Assembly (NCBI GenBank): GCA_037349105.1
Contig: JAYJMM010000122.1
Span: 124,001-188,000 of the forward strand
Direction: 5' to 3'
Length of the DNA: 64,000 bases
Origin: Limnomonas spitsbergensis
Lineage: Eukaryota > Chlorophyta > Chlorophyceae > Chlamydomonadales
A program made the translations under genes and the position numbers. Below the pieces are notes generated by a model that made no database searches, was not told the origin of the DNA, and saw only the letters and a program-made list of their open reading frames with translations. Below are positions 29,501-44,500 of the stretch, one piece after another. The first letter of the stretch is position 1; each line of letters begins with the position of its first letter.

Positions 29501-32500
29501 CTGCCAGCTCAGGAACAGATGGCAGAGGCAGCAGCCCTGATGCAAGAGTGCCAGGCTGCACCAGCGCTGGCGGCGCGGAGGGCGACGACGAGGACGTGGC
29601 GGCCTGGATGCTCCGGGGCCGTGATAGCCGGCTGGGCCTTGGGGGACATGATAGCAGGCCAGGCCTACAGAGACATGATGGCGGTACAGGACGGCTGGAT
29701 TTTGATGGCGGTACAGGTCTTCAAGGACAGCATGTTGCACCGGGCTATCAGAGGCATGAAGGCGGGCTGGGCATGAAGAGACCTCGCAGCCCTGCGGCTA
29801 TGAGTCCAGGTGGGTTTGAATTGTTTTACAGTCCAGCGTGGCATCACATTTGATGCATGGGGCAGGTGCCTGAACTCCAGGTCGGGGAGAAAAGGAACTA
29901 GGACAGTGAGCGGAAAAACAGTGCCCCCCTGGGCAAGCAACCAACACACAACCACGGACGAGTGGTGTGGGAATGAACCCCATAGTGTACAAGATGAGCC
30001 CCGATCACAGTGACATGGGTGCAAAGGGGTTAAGTTGAGCCCTACCTACAAAATTGAGGAGACAAACAAGAGTGAGTGTGTGAGCATGAGGCAGATGCAG
30101 AGAGGTTACATCCGGCCAGGGTCCATCCAAATTAGTCGACGACCTCCTTTTGTACGATTGTTTGGGGCAGTTCCTCAGCAGGCATGAACTCAAACTTTGG
30201 CCGCACTTCGCTCCCCAACATCTCATCACCAGGGTGAGGGGCCTGACATGCTGTTTTGTTTGATAAAACTGTCATGCACCTTTGGGAAATAGGGTGGATA
30301 TGCCACTTTCTAGAGCGTCCCTTTGACTTTCGAATTGAAAATTTTCTCCTGCCCTATGATGCGGTGCCAGGCAGAGAAATGAAGTGGGATTGGGAGCAGG
30401 GGGCTTTTACTGCGACTTGTTATCAGCAGCAGCAGCATTTCAAAGCCAAGGCTTGTTCGGAATTGTGTTTGAGGGATTGCTTATTTAAGGGTGCACCAGG
30501 GCACCTTGGACAGCCCGCCTTTCAGCCACCACTGGGCCAATGGGGACAAAATCTTGGTTGGCCTACGGCCAGTGGCCCGAACAGCAGGGCTTGCTGCAAC
30601 AATCCTCCCCACAATAGGCCGTGATGTAGGTGATTGTAGCTGCAGCAACCTTGAGCATAAGGATGCGTTCGGGGACGTGTGTATGACATGGTCATTGTCT
30701 GATTAATCAACTGGACTTCCTGCCCACAAACCGTTCAAATGCTTGGCAGGAGGCAGCCCGCGGATCTGCCTCTGGATCCACCTTCCTTATCACGGTTCCC
30801 GTGCTAACGCTGTGTCATCTCCGCCCACCCATTTAAGGTCGTCGCTCACAGCGTTCAGGTCTCCCAGGGTCCAGCCCTGGCCGGAGGTACGTACCGCTTA
30901 TCCTGCAGCCGACATCCCGTTCCGCTGGGCCCCAGCAGACAGTGCTGGAGAGTGCCTCTGGGCCCCGCGAGCAGGCAGGGGCGGGGCGTGGCCAGCAGCA
31001 ACAGCTGCAACAGCGACAGCAGCAACAGCAACAGCAACAACAGCAGCAAGTTGCACCTCAGCACCAGCAGCCTGTGCCGTTTCGTATCCTCCCTGCTGGC
31101 AGGTCAAGCAGATTGGAATCCGCCTGGCAGCAACAGCAGGCCCATAGACCAGCATGGCCGCCGCAGCAGCAACAGCAGATTCCAGTGCCGACATGGCCGC
31201 CGCATCAGCAGCTTCACGGGTCGGCATGGCTGCAGCAAGCAGCAGGACAGCAACAGGCGTGGCTACAGCAGCATGCAGCTGCCCAGCCTAGGTTGGTGGG
31301 GGCTCAGCCTCAAGCCCCCCTCCCTGCACCTGGCGTCCTTCCCCCGCCGCAGGCTGTACCGCAGTTTGTGATACCGGTTACAAACGCGTTGCAGCAGTAC
31401 AATGCTGCCGTGGGCCCCGAGCAGCTGCCGGCTGCTGCGCCGGAGGGCCGTGGCCGCGATGTCTCTCGAGGCGGCACTGTGCCGCAGTTTGACGGGGCTT
31501 GTGACGAGGACGAGGAGGATGAGGACAGGGGCATGCCTAATGGGGAGCAGCCGTCCAGCGGATCCGGGGCGGGCAACCAGCAGCAGGCAGCGGCCTCTGA
31601 CGGTCGCGCAGGAACGAGGCGCCGACTTGGCATGACCCGAGTCCGGAGGCTGGGGGACGCCAGTGACGGGCGGGCCTCTGGCCAGGTGGACCCGACACTG
31701 TTGCAGCCCTTCAAAACGCCCAGACAGATGCAGCTGCAACAAGCGCAACACCTGCAACAGCCACACCGACCGCAACACCTGCTACATCCAAAACAACGTG
31801 GGCGACAAGCTACTAACAGGCTGCCAGCGAGCGGTAGTTCGGGCATGGTGCTGCAGTCGTCAGGCCCGGAACAACAGCAACAGCAGCAGCCAGAGACCCA
31901 GCAGCAGCAACAAGATGAGCTGCAACAGCTGGAGCAGCGGCAGCAGCAGCTTCCCGTGTCAGAGCCGCCAGTTAGGTCGAACCTGCCTGGGAACTGCCCC
32001 TCCCGTGTGGAAGGACCCCATGTAGCAGCTGGACCGGATGTAACAGCTGGGCCTCCCTCCCCCAATGCAGGCCCGGCCCCGAGCCTAGGTCCAGTGCCAC
32101 AGGGTCCAAATCACCAGGCCTCTAGCGGGCCAGCGGCCCTCCTACCTTCGCAGCCGCAGCGTGAGACGTCAACCCCTGCATCTGAGCTCTGGGAGCTGCT
32201 GGAGGATCGCCAGAGCAGCGGGCCCTCTGCAGGGGACTATAACAGGGGTAGCAACAGCAGCAACAACAGCAGCAACAGTAGCAGTAGCAGCAGCCAGGAG
32301 GGCAGTAGCAGTAGCCAGGAGGGAAGCGGGAAGCACAGCTTGATTCCGGAGCCTGGTCCAGTGCTTAACGGAAGCAGTCCTCCTCGCACAGGTGCTGCAG
32401 GTGACACAGGCACCGGTGGAGCATATATTGCGACCACACCTGCAGCAGCAGGCCGGCTTGGGGGCAGCGTCAAGCGGTCTGCTGCAGAAGTTGTTGCGGG

Positions 32501-35500
32501 GGCTGTTGCTACGGCTGTTGTTGCGGACGCTGCTGGGCAGAGCCTGCTCTGGGACGTGCTGGATAGCACGCCGGAGACTGAGGAGCGATGTGGTGCTGGC
32601 GCCGCAGCCGGCGCTGACGAGACGAGAAATCCCCCGGTCTCCAGGCCGCTGCAGAGCAGTGACGTCCCAGCAGGAGCCACTGCTCCCAATGCACGGGCAG
32701 AAGTATGTGCCCTGGGACCCGTCTCGAACGTCAGCACCGTTGTGCCGGACCTGCAATCAGATTTGTTGATGTCAGCTGTTGGCCACGCCCGCAGTTTGGC
32801 ACGCGGTGGCCTTTGTGCTCACACAACTGCTGCTGATGCTCCTGCTCTTGCTCCTGCTGTCCCCGATGCAGCCACAGCTGCCGGCGCTGCTCCACTGCAT
32901 GTGTCCCTGTCAGCCGTTGGCGGCGGTCCACTTTCCACCCCGCCTCGGCTCAGGTTGTCGGCGGCATGGCGACGCAGCTCCAGGCTAGCGCATGAGCTGG
33001 CTCAGCCCGGGTTTGCAGGCTGGCAGAGGGGGATGGATGCCTCTGAGGAGGCTGATAACGCTCTGCTCCTGCAGCAGGGCACCCCGCGGATGATACCCGT
33101 GGCCGCACCGCCCCGCTTATGGCGCGGCTTCCTGAGAAGTGTGAACGACGGGATGGGAGGCAACTCCCCAGGGACGGTTGTCCCAGGCACAACCAAGGCA
33201 CCGGACGCCGCTGCACCCACAGTTAGCCTCCCCAGGGGCAGCCCTGTGGTCCGCGGCACCGCCAATGGAGCTGCCGGAACCCCTTTTGTTTTAGAGACTG
33301 CGGGGGACGACAGCCGCGCCCCCCGCCCATTGCACGCGGGCGCGATGCTGACCCCAGGGGGCATGGTGATGCGCGACCTTCGGGCCGAGCTTGAAGGCCT
33401 GGCTGGCGGGGGTAGCAGCCACGTCGCTAGCGGGCTAGAGGCCGGGGAGACTGGCGAAGGTGGCGGTGGAGTGGGGTCGGAGGAGGAGGGGCGGGCGGGT
33501 GCTCTCATAGAGAGTCACCAGGCAGCTGATGATACCCTCGCTCTGGTTGAGGAAGGAGTAGCCGGCGCTGAGGCAGGCGATGACGCGAGGGTAGGCATAA
33601 CAGCCTCTGGCTTGGAGAGGCACATTGTGAGCTCTGGTGACCTGGAAATGGAAATGGAAATGGACCTGGAAATCTCATTGCCCAGCCAGACGCAACAGCA
33701 GCAACAGCAGCAGCAACAGCAGCAACAGCAGCAACAGCAGCAGCAGCAGGAGGCATCTCAACCGCAAAGCCCAGCAGAGCAAAAGCAGTCTCAGCAGCAG
33801 CAGCAGTCACCTGAATTGCAGCATTCACAGCAGGCACCTCAACTACAGCAGCAACAGCAGCAACAGTCACCTCAACTGCAGCAGCAACAGTCGCCTCAAC
33901 TGCAGCACCTGGGGAGTGTGGATATCTTGCCTCACTCGCATAGCCAGGCCAGCAGTACCCAGATGGAGCTGCAGCAACAACAGCAGCATAGTGGTGGTGA
34001 GCCAAGCCCTGGCCCCTTATCACAGCAGCAGCAACAGCAGCAGCAGGAGGAGCAACAGCAGCTGCAGCAGCGTAGAGGTGGCGAGCCAAGCCTTGGCCCC
34101 TTATCACAGCAGCAGCGACAGCAACAGCAGCTGCAGCAGCGTAGTGGTGGCGAGCCAAGCCCTGGCCCCATATCACAGCAGCAACAGCAGCAGCAGCAGC
34201 GTAGTGGTGGTGAGCCTAGCCCAGGCCCCTTCTCAAAGCAGCAGCAACAGCAACAGCGGCAGCAGCAGCCAGATGGTTGCACAGAGAGGCGGGGCCCTGC
34301 AGCAGGAGATGCTTCAGCAACGGGCTCACAACCGGTGCCTGAACGCAGCTGGCTACATCGCAGTAGTGAAGAAGGGCCTCCGGCTCGGTTCACCAGCCAG
34401 GATCGAGTATCAGGAGACGCACCGCCTCTGCTGCATGCTCCCAGGCTTGCCGGTTTCGTTTGCCTTCGAACCAGTAGTCGACCTCCCTCGCCTGCCGAAG
34501 CACTTCTCACCCTCAGCAGCAAGCATGGTTTGCTGGGCATAATCCATCAGGTGACACAGCTGGTAATAGTGCAGCAGGTGACACAGCTGGTAATAGTGCA
34601 TCAGGTGACACAGCTGGTGATAGTGCAGCAGGTGACACAGCTGGTGATAGTGCAGCAGGTGACACAGCTGGTGATAGTGCAGCAGGTGACACAGCTGGTG
34701 ATAGTGCAGCAGGTGCCACAGCTGGTGATAGTGCAGCAGGTGACACAGCTGGTAATAGTGCAGCAGGTGACACAGCTGGTAATAGTGCAGCAGGTGACAC
34801 AGCTGGTGATAGTGCAGCAGGTGACACAGCTGGTGATAGTGCAGCAGGTGACACAGCTGGTGATAGTGCAGCAGGTGACACAGCTGGTGATAGTGCAGCA
34901 GGTGACACAGCTGGTGATAGTGCAGCAGGTGACACAGCTGGTGATAGTGCAGCAGGTGACACAGCTGGTAATAGTGCAGCAGGTGACACAGCTGGTAATA
35001 GTGCAGCAGGTGACACAGCTGGTGATAGTGCAGCAGGTGACACAGCTGGTGATAGTGCAGCAGGTGACACAGCTGGTGATAGTGCAGCAGGTGACACAGC
35101 TGGTGATAGTGCAGCAGGTGACACAGCTGGTGATAGTGCAGCAGGTGACACAGCTGGTAATAGTGCAGCAGGTGACACAGCTGGTAATAGTGCAGCAGGT
35201 GACACAGCTGGTGATAGTGCAGCAGGTGACACAGCTGGTAATAGTGCAGCAGGTGACACAGCTGGTGATAGTGCCGCAGGTGACACAGCTGGTGATAGTG
35301 CAGCAGGTGACACAGCTGGTAATAGTGCAGCAGGTGACACAGCTGGTGATAGTGCAGCAGGTGACACAGCTGGTGATAGTGCAGCAGGTGACACAGCTGG
35401 TGATAGTGCAGCAGGTGACACAGCTGGTGATAGTGCAGCAGGTGACACAGCTGGTAATAGTGCAGCAGGTGACACAGCTGGTGATAGTGCAGCAGGTGAC

Positions 35501-38500
35501 ACAGCTGGTAATAGTGCAGCAGGTGACACAGCTGGTAATAGTGCATCAGGTGACACAGCTTGTGATAGTGCAGCAGGTGACACAGCTGGTGATAGTGCAG
35601 CAGGTGACACAGCTGGTAATAGTGCAGCAGGTGACACAGCTGGTAATAGTGCAGCAGGTGACACAGCTTGTGATAGTGCAGCAGGTGACACAGCTGGTGA
35701 TAGTGCAGCAGGTGACACAGCTGGTAATAGTGCAGCAGGTGACACAGCTGGTGATAGTGCAGCAGGTGACACAGCTGGTAATAGTGCAGCAGGTGACACA
35801 GCTGGTGATAGTGCAGCAGGTGACACAGCTGGTAATAGTGCAGCAGGTGACACAGCTGGTGATAGTGCAGCAGGTGACACAGCTGGTAATAGTGCAGCAG
35901 GTGACACAGCTGGTAATAGTGCAGCAGGTGACACAGCTGGTAATAGTGCAGCAGGTGACACAGCTGGTGATAGTGCAGCAGGTGACACAGCTGGTGATAG
36001 TGCAGCAGGTGACACAGCTGGTAATAGTGCAGCAGGTGACACAGCTGGTAATAGTGCAGCAGGTGACACAGCTGGTAATAGTGCAGCAGGTGACACAGCT
36101 GGTAATAGTGCAGCAGGTGACACAGCTGGTGATAGTGCAGCAGGTGACACAGCTGGTAATAGTGCAGCAGGTGACACAGCTGGTAATAGTGCAGCAGGTG
36201 ACACAGCTGGTAATAGTGCAGCAGGTGACACAGCTGGTAATAGTGCAGCAGGTGACACAGCTGGTAATAGTGCAGCAGGTGACACAGCTGGTAATAGTGC
36301 AGCAGGTGACACAGCTGGTAATAGTGTAGCAGGTGGCACAGCTGGTAATAGTGCAGCAGGTGACACAGCTGGTGATAGTGCAGCAGGTGACACAGCTGGT
36401 AATAGTGCAGCAGGTGACACAGCTGGTAATAGTGCAGCAGGTGACACAGCTGGTAATAGTGCAGCAGGTGACACAGCTGGTAATAGTGCAGCTGGTGATA
36501 GTGCAGCAGGTGACACAGCTGGTAATAGTGCAGCAGGTGACACAGCTGGTGATAGTGCAGCAGGTGACACAGCTGGTAATAGTGCAGCAGGTGACACAGC
36601 TGGTGATAGTGCAGCAGGTGACACAGCTGGTGATAGTGCAGCAGGTGACACAGCTGGTGATAGTGCAGCAGGTGACACAGCTGGTGATAGTGCAGCAGGT
36701 GACACAGCTGGTAATAGTGCAGCAGGTGACACAGCTGGTAATAGTGCAGCAGGTGACACAGCTGGTAATAGTGCAGCAGGTGACACAGCTGGTGATAGTG
36801 CCGCAGGTGACACAGCTGGTGATAGTGCAGCAGGTGACACAGCTGGTGATAGTGCAGCAGGTGACACAGCTGGTGATAGTGCCGCAGGTGACACAGCTGG
36901 TGATAGTGCAGCAGGTGACACAGCTGGTGATAGTGCAGCAGGTGACACAGCTGGTAATAGTGCAGCAGGTGACACAGCTGTTAATAGTGCAGCAGGTGAC
37001 ACAGCTGGTAATAGTGCCGCAGGTGACACAGCTGGTGATAGTGCAGCAGGTGACACAGCTGGTGATAGTGCAGCAGGTGACACAGCTGGTAATAGTGCAG
37101 CAGGTGACACAGCTGTTAATAGTGCAGCAGGTGACACAGCTGGTAATAGTGCAGCAGGTGACACAGCTGGTGATAGTGCAGCAGGTGACACAGCTGGTGA
37201 TAGTGCAGCAGGTGACACAGCTGGTGATAGTGCAGCAGGTGACACAGCTGGTGATAGTGCAGCAGGTGACACAGCTGGTGATAGTGCAGCAGGTGACACA
37301 GCTGGTAATAGTGCAGCAGGTGACACAGCTGGTAATAGTGCAGCAGGTGACACAGCTGGTGATAGTGCAGCAGGTGACACAGCTGGTAATAGTGCAGCAG
37401 GTGACACAGCTGGTGATAGTGCCGCAGGTGACACAGCTGGTGATAGTGCAGCAGGTGACACAGCTGGTAATAGTGCAGCAGGTGACACAGCTGGTGATAG
37501 TGCAGCAGGTGACACAGCTGGTGATAGTGCAGCAGGTGACACAGCTGGTGATAGTGCAGCAGGTGACACAGCTGGTGATAGTGCAGCAGGTGACACAGCT
37601 GGTAATAGTGCAGCAGGTGACACAGCTGGTGATAGTGCAGCAGGTGACACAGCTGGTAATAGTGCAGCAGGTGACACAGCTGGTAATAGTGCATCAGGTG
37701 ACACAGCTTGGTGATAGTGCAGCAGGTGACACAGCTGGTGATAGTGCAGCAGGTGACACAGCTGGTAATAGTGCAGCAGGTGACACAGCTGGTAATAGTG
37801 CAGCAGGTGACACAGCTTGTGATAGTGCAGCAGGTGACACAGCTGGTGATAGTGCAGCAGGTGACACAGCTGGTAATAGTGCAGCAGGTGACACAGCTGG
37901 TGATAGTGCAGCAGGTGACACAGCTGGTAATAGTGCAGCAGGTGACACAGCTGGTGATAGTGCAGCAGGTGACACAGCTGGTAATAGTGCAGCAGGTGAC
38001 ACAGCTGGTGATAGTGCAGCAGGTGACACAGCTGGTAATAGTGCAGCAGGTGACACAGCTGGTAATAGTGCAGCAGGTGACACAGCTGGTAATAGTGCAG
38101 CAGGTGACACAGCTGGTGATAGTGCAGCAGGTGACACAGCTGGTGATAGTGCAGCAGGTGACACAGCTGGTAATAGTGCAGCAGGTGACACAGCTGGTAA
38201 TAGTGCAGCAGGTGACACAGCTGGTAATAGTGCAGCAGGTGACACAGCTGGTAATAGTGCAGCAGGTGACACAGCTGGTGATAGTGCAGCAGGTGACACA
38301 GCTGGTAATAGTGCAGCAGGTGACACAGCTGGTAATAGTGCAGCAGGTGACACAGCTGGTAATAGTGCAGCAGGTGACACAGCTGGTAATAGTGCAGCAG
38401 GTGACACAGCTGGTAATAGTGCAGCAGGTGACACAGCTGGTAATAGTGCAGCAGGTGACACAGCTGGTAATAGTGTAGCAGGTGACACAGCTGGTAATAG

Positions 38501-41500
38501 TGCAGCAGGTGACACAGCTGGTGATAGTGCAGCAGGTGACACAGCTGGTAATAGTGCAGCAGGTGACACAGCTGGTAATAGTGCAGCAGGTGACACAGCT
38601 GGTAATAGTGCAGCAGGTGACACAGCTGGTAATAGTAAGTGCAAGCTGGTGATAGTGCAGCAGGTGACACAGCTGGTAATAGTGCAGCAGGTGACACAGC
38701 TGGTGATAGTGCAGCAGGTGACACAGCTGGTAATAGTGCAGCAGGTGACACAGCTGGTAATAGTGCAGCAGGTGACACAGCTGGTGATAGTGCAGCAGGT
38801 GACACAGCTGGTGATAGTGCAGCAGGTGACACAGCTGGTGATAGTGCAGCAGGTGACACAGCTGGTAATAGTGCAGCAGGTGACACAGCTGGTAATAGTG
38901 CAGCAGGTGACACAGCTGGTAATAGTGCAGCAGGTGACACAGCTGGTGATAGTGCCGCAGGTGACACAGCTGGTGATAGTGCAGCAGGTGACACAGCTGG
39001 TGATAGTGCAGCAGGTGACACAGCTGGTGATAGTGCAGCAGGTGACACAGCTGGTGATAGTGCAGCAGGTGACACAGCTGGTGATAGTGCAGCAGGTGAC
39101 ACAGCTGGTAATAGTGCAGCAGGTGACACAGCTGGTAATAGTGCAGCAGGTGACACAGCTGGTAATAGTGCAGCAGGTGACACAGCTGGTGATAGTGCAG
39201 CAGGTGACACAGCTGGTGATAGTGCAGCAGGTGACACAGCTGGTAATAGTGCAGCAGGTGACACAGCTGGTAATAGTGCAGCAGGTGACACAGCTGGTAA
39301 TAGTGCAGCAGGTGACACAGCTGGTGATAGTGCAGCAGGTGACACAGCTGGTGATAGTGCAGCAGGTGACACAGCTGGTAATAGTGCAGCAGGTGACACA
39401 GCTGGTGATAGTGCAGCAGGTGACACAGCTGGTAATAGTGCAGCAGGTGACACAGCTGGTAATAGTGCAGCAGGTGACACAGCTGGTAATAGTGCAGCAG
39501 GTGACACAGCTGGTAATAGTGCAGCAGGTGACACAGCTGGTAATAGTGCAGCAGGTGACACAGCTGGTAATAGTGCAGCAGGTGACACAGCTGGTAATAG
39601 TGCAGCAGGTGACACAGCTGGTAATAGTGCAGCAGGTGACACAGCTGGTAATAGTGCAGCAGGTGACACAGCTGGTAATAGTGCAGCAGGTGACACAGCT
39701 GGTAATAGTGCAGCAGGTGACACAGCTGGTAATAGTGCAGCAGGTGACACAGCTGGTAATAGTGCAGCAGGTGACACAGCTGGTAATAGTGCAGCAGGTG
39801 ACACAGCTGGTAATAGTGCAGCAGGTGACACAGCTGGTAATAGTGCAGCAGGTGACACAGCTGGTAATAGTGCAGCAGGTGACACAGCTGGTAATAGTGC
39901 AGCAGGTGACACAGCTGGTAATAGTGCAGCAGGTGACACAGCTGGTAATAGTGCAGCAGGTGACACAGCTGGTAATAGTGCAGCAGGTGACACAGCTGGT
40001 AATAGTGCAGCAGGTGACACAGCTGGTAATAGTGCAGCAGGTGACACAGCTGGTAATAGTGCAGCAGGTGACACAGCTGGTAATAGTGCAGCAGGTGACA
40101 CAGCTGGTAATAGTGCAGCAGGTGACACAGCTGGTAATAGTGCAGCAGGTGACACAGCTGGTAATAGTGCAGCAGGTGACACAGCTGGTATAGTGCAGCA
40201 GGTGACACAGCTGGTGATAGTGCAGCAGGTGACACAGCTGGTAATAGTGCAGCAGGTGACACAGCTGGTGATAGTGCAGCAGGTGACACAGCTGGTGATA
40301 GTGCAGCAGGTGACACAGCTGGTAATAGTGCAGCAGGTGACACAGCTGGTAATAGTGCAGCAGGTGACACAGCTGGTGATAGTGCAGCAGGTGACACAGC
40401 TGGTGATAGTGCAGCAGGTGACACAGCTGGTGATAGTGCAGCAGGTGACACAGCTGGTAATAGTGCAGCAGGTGACACAGCTGGTAATAGTGCAGCAGGT
40501 GACACAGCTGGTGAATAGTGCAGCAGGTGACACAGCTGGTGATAGTGCAGCAGGTGACACAGCTGGTGATAGTGCAGCAGGTGACACAGCTGGTAATAGT
40601 GCAGCAGGTGACACAGCTGGTGATAGTGCAGCAGGTGACACAGCTGGTAATAGTGCAGCAGGTGACACAGCTGGTAATAGTGCAGCAGGTGACACAGCTG
40701 GTGATAGTGCAGCAGGTGACACAGCTGGTGATAGTGCAGCAGGTGACACAGCTGGTGAATAGTGCAGCAGGTGACACAGCTGGTGATAGTGCAGCAGGTG
40801 ACACAGCTGGTAATAGTGCAGCAGGTGACACAGCTGGTGATAGTGCAGCAGGTGACACAGCTGGTAATAGTGCAGCAGGTGACACAGCTGGTAATAGTGC
40901 AGCAGGTGACACAGCTGGTGATAGTGCAGCAGGTGACACAGCTGGTGATAGTGCAGCAGGTGACACAGCTGGTGATAGTGCAGCAGGTGACACAGCTGGT
41001 AATAGTGCAGCAGGTGACACAGCTGGTAATAGTGCAGCAGGTGACACAGCTGGTGATAGTGCAGCAGGTGACACAGCTGGTGATAGTGCAGCAGGTGACA
41101 CAGCTGGTAATAGTGCAGCAGGTGACACAGCTGGTGATAGTGCAGCAGGTGACACAGCTGGTAATAGTGCAGCAGGTGACACAGCTGGTGAATAGTGCAG
41201 CAGGTGACACAGCTGGTAATAGTGCAGCAGGTGACACAGCTGGTGATAGTGCAGCAGGTGACACAGCTGGTAATAGTGCAGCAGGTGACACAGCTGGTAA
41301 TAGTGCAGCAGGTGACACAGCTGGTGATAGTGCAGCAGGTGACACAGCTGGTGATAGTGCAGCAGGTGACACAGCTGGTAATAGTGCAGCAGGTGACACA
41401 GCTGGTGATAGTGCAGCAGGTGACACAGCTGGTAATAGTGCAGCAGGTGACACAGCTGGTGATAGTGCAGCAGGTGACACAGCTGGTAATAGTGCAGCAG

Positions 41501-44500
41501 GTGACACAGCTGGTGATAGTGCAGCAGGTGACACAGCTGGTAATAGTGCAGCAGGTGACACAGCTGGTAATAGTGCAGCAGGTGACACAGCTGGTAATAG
41601 TGCAGCAGGTGACACAGCTGGTGATAGTGCAGCAGGTGACACAGCTGGTGATAGTGCAGCAGGTGACACAGCTGGTAATAGTGCAGCAGGTGACACAGCT
41701 GGTAATAGTGCAGCAGGTGACACAGCTGGTAATAGTGCAGCAGGTGACACAGCTGGTAATAGTGCAGCAGGTGACACAGCTGGTGATAGTGCAGCAGGTG
41801 ACACAGCTGGTAATAGTGCAGCAGGTGACACAGCTGGTAATAGTGCAGCAGGTGACACAGCTGGTAATAGTGCAGCAGGTGACACAGCTGGTAATAGTGC
41901 AGCAGGTGACACAGCTGGTAATAGTGCAGCAGGTGACACAGCTGGTAATAGTGCAGCAGGTGACACAGCTGGTAATAGTGCAGCAGGTGACACAGCTGGT
42001 AATAGTGCAGCAGGTGACACAGCTGGTGATAGTGCAGCAGGTGACACAGCTGGTAATAGTGCAGCAGGTGACACAGCTGGTAATAGTGCAGCAGGTGACA
42101 CAGCTGGTAATAGTGCAGCAGGTGACACAGCTGGTAATAGTGCAGCAGGTGACCAGCTGGTGATAGTGCAGCAGGTGACACAGCTGGTAATAGTGCAGCA
42201 GGTGACACAGCTGGTGATAGTGCAGCAGGTGACACAGCTGGTGATAGTGCAGCAGGTGACACAGCTGGTGATAGTGCAGCAGGTGACACAGCTGGTGATA
42301 GTGCAGCAGGTGACACAGCTGGTAATAGTGCAGCAGGTGACACAGCTGGTAATAGTGCAGCAGGTGACACAGCTGGTAGATAGTGCAGCAGGTGACACAG
42401 CTGGTAATAGTGCAGCAGGTGACACAGCTGGTGATAGTGCAGCAGGTGACACAGCTGGTGATAGTGCAGCAGGTGACACAGCTGGTAATAGTGCAGCAGG
42501 TGACACAGCTGGTAATAGTGCAGCAGGTGACACAGCTGGTGATAGTGCAGCAGGTGACACAGCTGGTAATAGTGCAGCAGGTGACACAGCTGGTGATAGT
42601 GCAGCAGGTGACACAGCTGGTAATAGTGCAGCAGGTGACACAGCTGGTAATAGTGCAGCAGGTGACACAGCTGGTGATAGTGCAGCAGGTGACACAGCTG
42701 GTAATAGTGCAGCAGGTGACACAGCTGGTGATAGTGCAGCAGGTGACACAGCTGGTGATAGTGCAGCAGGTGACACAGCTGGTAATAGTGCAGCAGGTGA
42801 CACAGCTGGTAATAGTGCAGCAGGTGACACAGCTGGTGATAGTGCAGCAGGTGACACAGCTGGTGATAGTGCAGCAGGTGACACAGCTGGTAATAGTGCA
42901 GCAGGTGACACAGCTGGTGATAGTGCAGCAGGTGACACAGCTGGTAATAGTGCAGCAGGTGACACAGCTGGTAATAGTGCAGCAGGTGACACAGCTGGTG
43001 ATAGTGCAGCAGGTGACACAGCTGGTGATAGTGCAGCAGGTGACACAGCTGGTGATAGTGCAGCAGGTGACACAGCTGGTAATAGTGCAGCAGGTGACAC
43101 AGCTGGTGATAGTGCAGCAGGTGACACAGCTGGTAATAGTGCAGCAGGTGACACAGCTTGGTAATAGTGCAGCAGGTGACACAGCTGGTGATAGTGCAGC
43201 AGGTGACACAGCTGGTAATAGTGCAGCAGGTGACACAGCTGGTAATAGTGCAGCAGGTGACACAGCTGGTGATAGTGCAGCAGGTGACACAGCTGGTGAT
43301 AGTGCAGCAGGTGACACAGCTGGTAATAGTGCAGCAGGTGACACAGCTGGTGATAGTGCAGCAGGTGACACAGCTGGTAATAGTGCAGCAGGTGACACAG
43401 CTGGTGATAGTGCAGCAGGTGACACAGCTGGTGATAGTGCAGCAGGTGACACAGCTGGTAATAGTGCAGCAGGTGACACAGCTGGTAATAGTGCAGCAGG
43501 TGACACAGCTGGTAATAGTGCAGCAGGTGACACAGCTGGTGATAGTGCAGCAGGTGACACAGCTGGTAATAGTGCAGCAGGTGACACAGCTGGTGATAGT
43601 GCAGCAGGTGACACAGCTGGTAATAGTGCAGCAGGTGACACAGCTGGTAATAGTGCAGGCAGGTGACACAGCTGGTAATAGTGCAGCAGGTGACACAGCT
43701 GGTAATAGTGCAGCAGGTGACACAGCTGGTGATAGTGCAGCAGGTGACACAGCTGGTAATAGTGCAGCAGGTGACACAGCTGGTAATAGTGCAGCAGGTG
43801 ACACAGCTGGTAATAGTGCAGCAGGTGACACAGCTGGTAATAGTGCAGCAGGTGACACAGCTGGTAATAGTGCAGCAGGTGACACAGCTGGTAATAGTGC
43901 AGCAGGTGACACAGCTGGTAATAGTGCAGCAGGTGGCACAGCTGGTAATAGTGCAGCAGGTGACACAGCTGGTGATAGTGCAGCAGGTGACACAGCTGGT
44001 AATAGTGCAGCAGGTGACACAGCTGGTAATAGTGCAGCAGGTGACACAGCTGGTAATAGTGCAGCAGGTGACACAGCTGGTAATAGTGCAGCTGGTGATA
44101 GTGCAGCAGGTGACACAGCTGGTAATAGTGCAGCAGGTGACACAGCTGGTGATAGTGCAGCAGGTGACACAGCTGGTAATAGTGCAGCAGGTGACACAGC
44201 TGGTGATAGTGCAGCAGGTGACACAGCTGGTGATAGTGCAGCAGGTGACACAGCTGGTGATAGTGCAGCAGGTGACACAGCTGGTGATAGTGCAGCAGGT
44301 GACACAGCTGGTAATAGTGCAGCAGGTGACACAGCTGGTAATAGTGCAGCAGGTGACACAGCTGGTAATAGTGCAGCAGGTGACACAGCTGGTGATAGTG
44401 CCGCAGGTGACACAGCTGGTGATAGTGCAGCAGGTGACACAGCTGGTGATAGTGCAGCAGGTGACACAGCTGGTGATAGTGCCGCAGGTGACACAGCTGG

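Noticed and set aside
30942..36329. A single 1,795-codon protein ending in VTQLVIVQQ repeats
   Set aside because: It begins at GTG, lacks the REV3 N-terminus, and its last about 590 codons are the intronic array. Only 30859-34550 is accepted, as REV3 exon 10.
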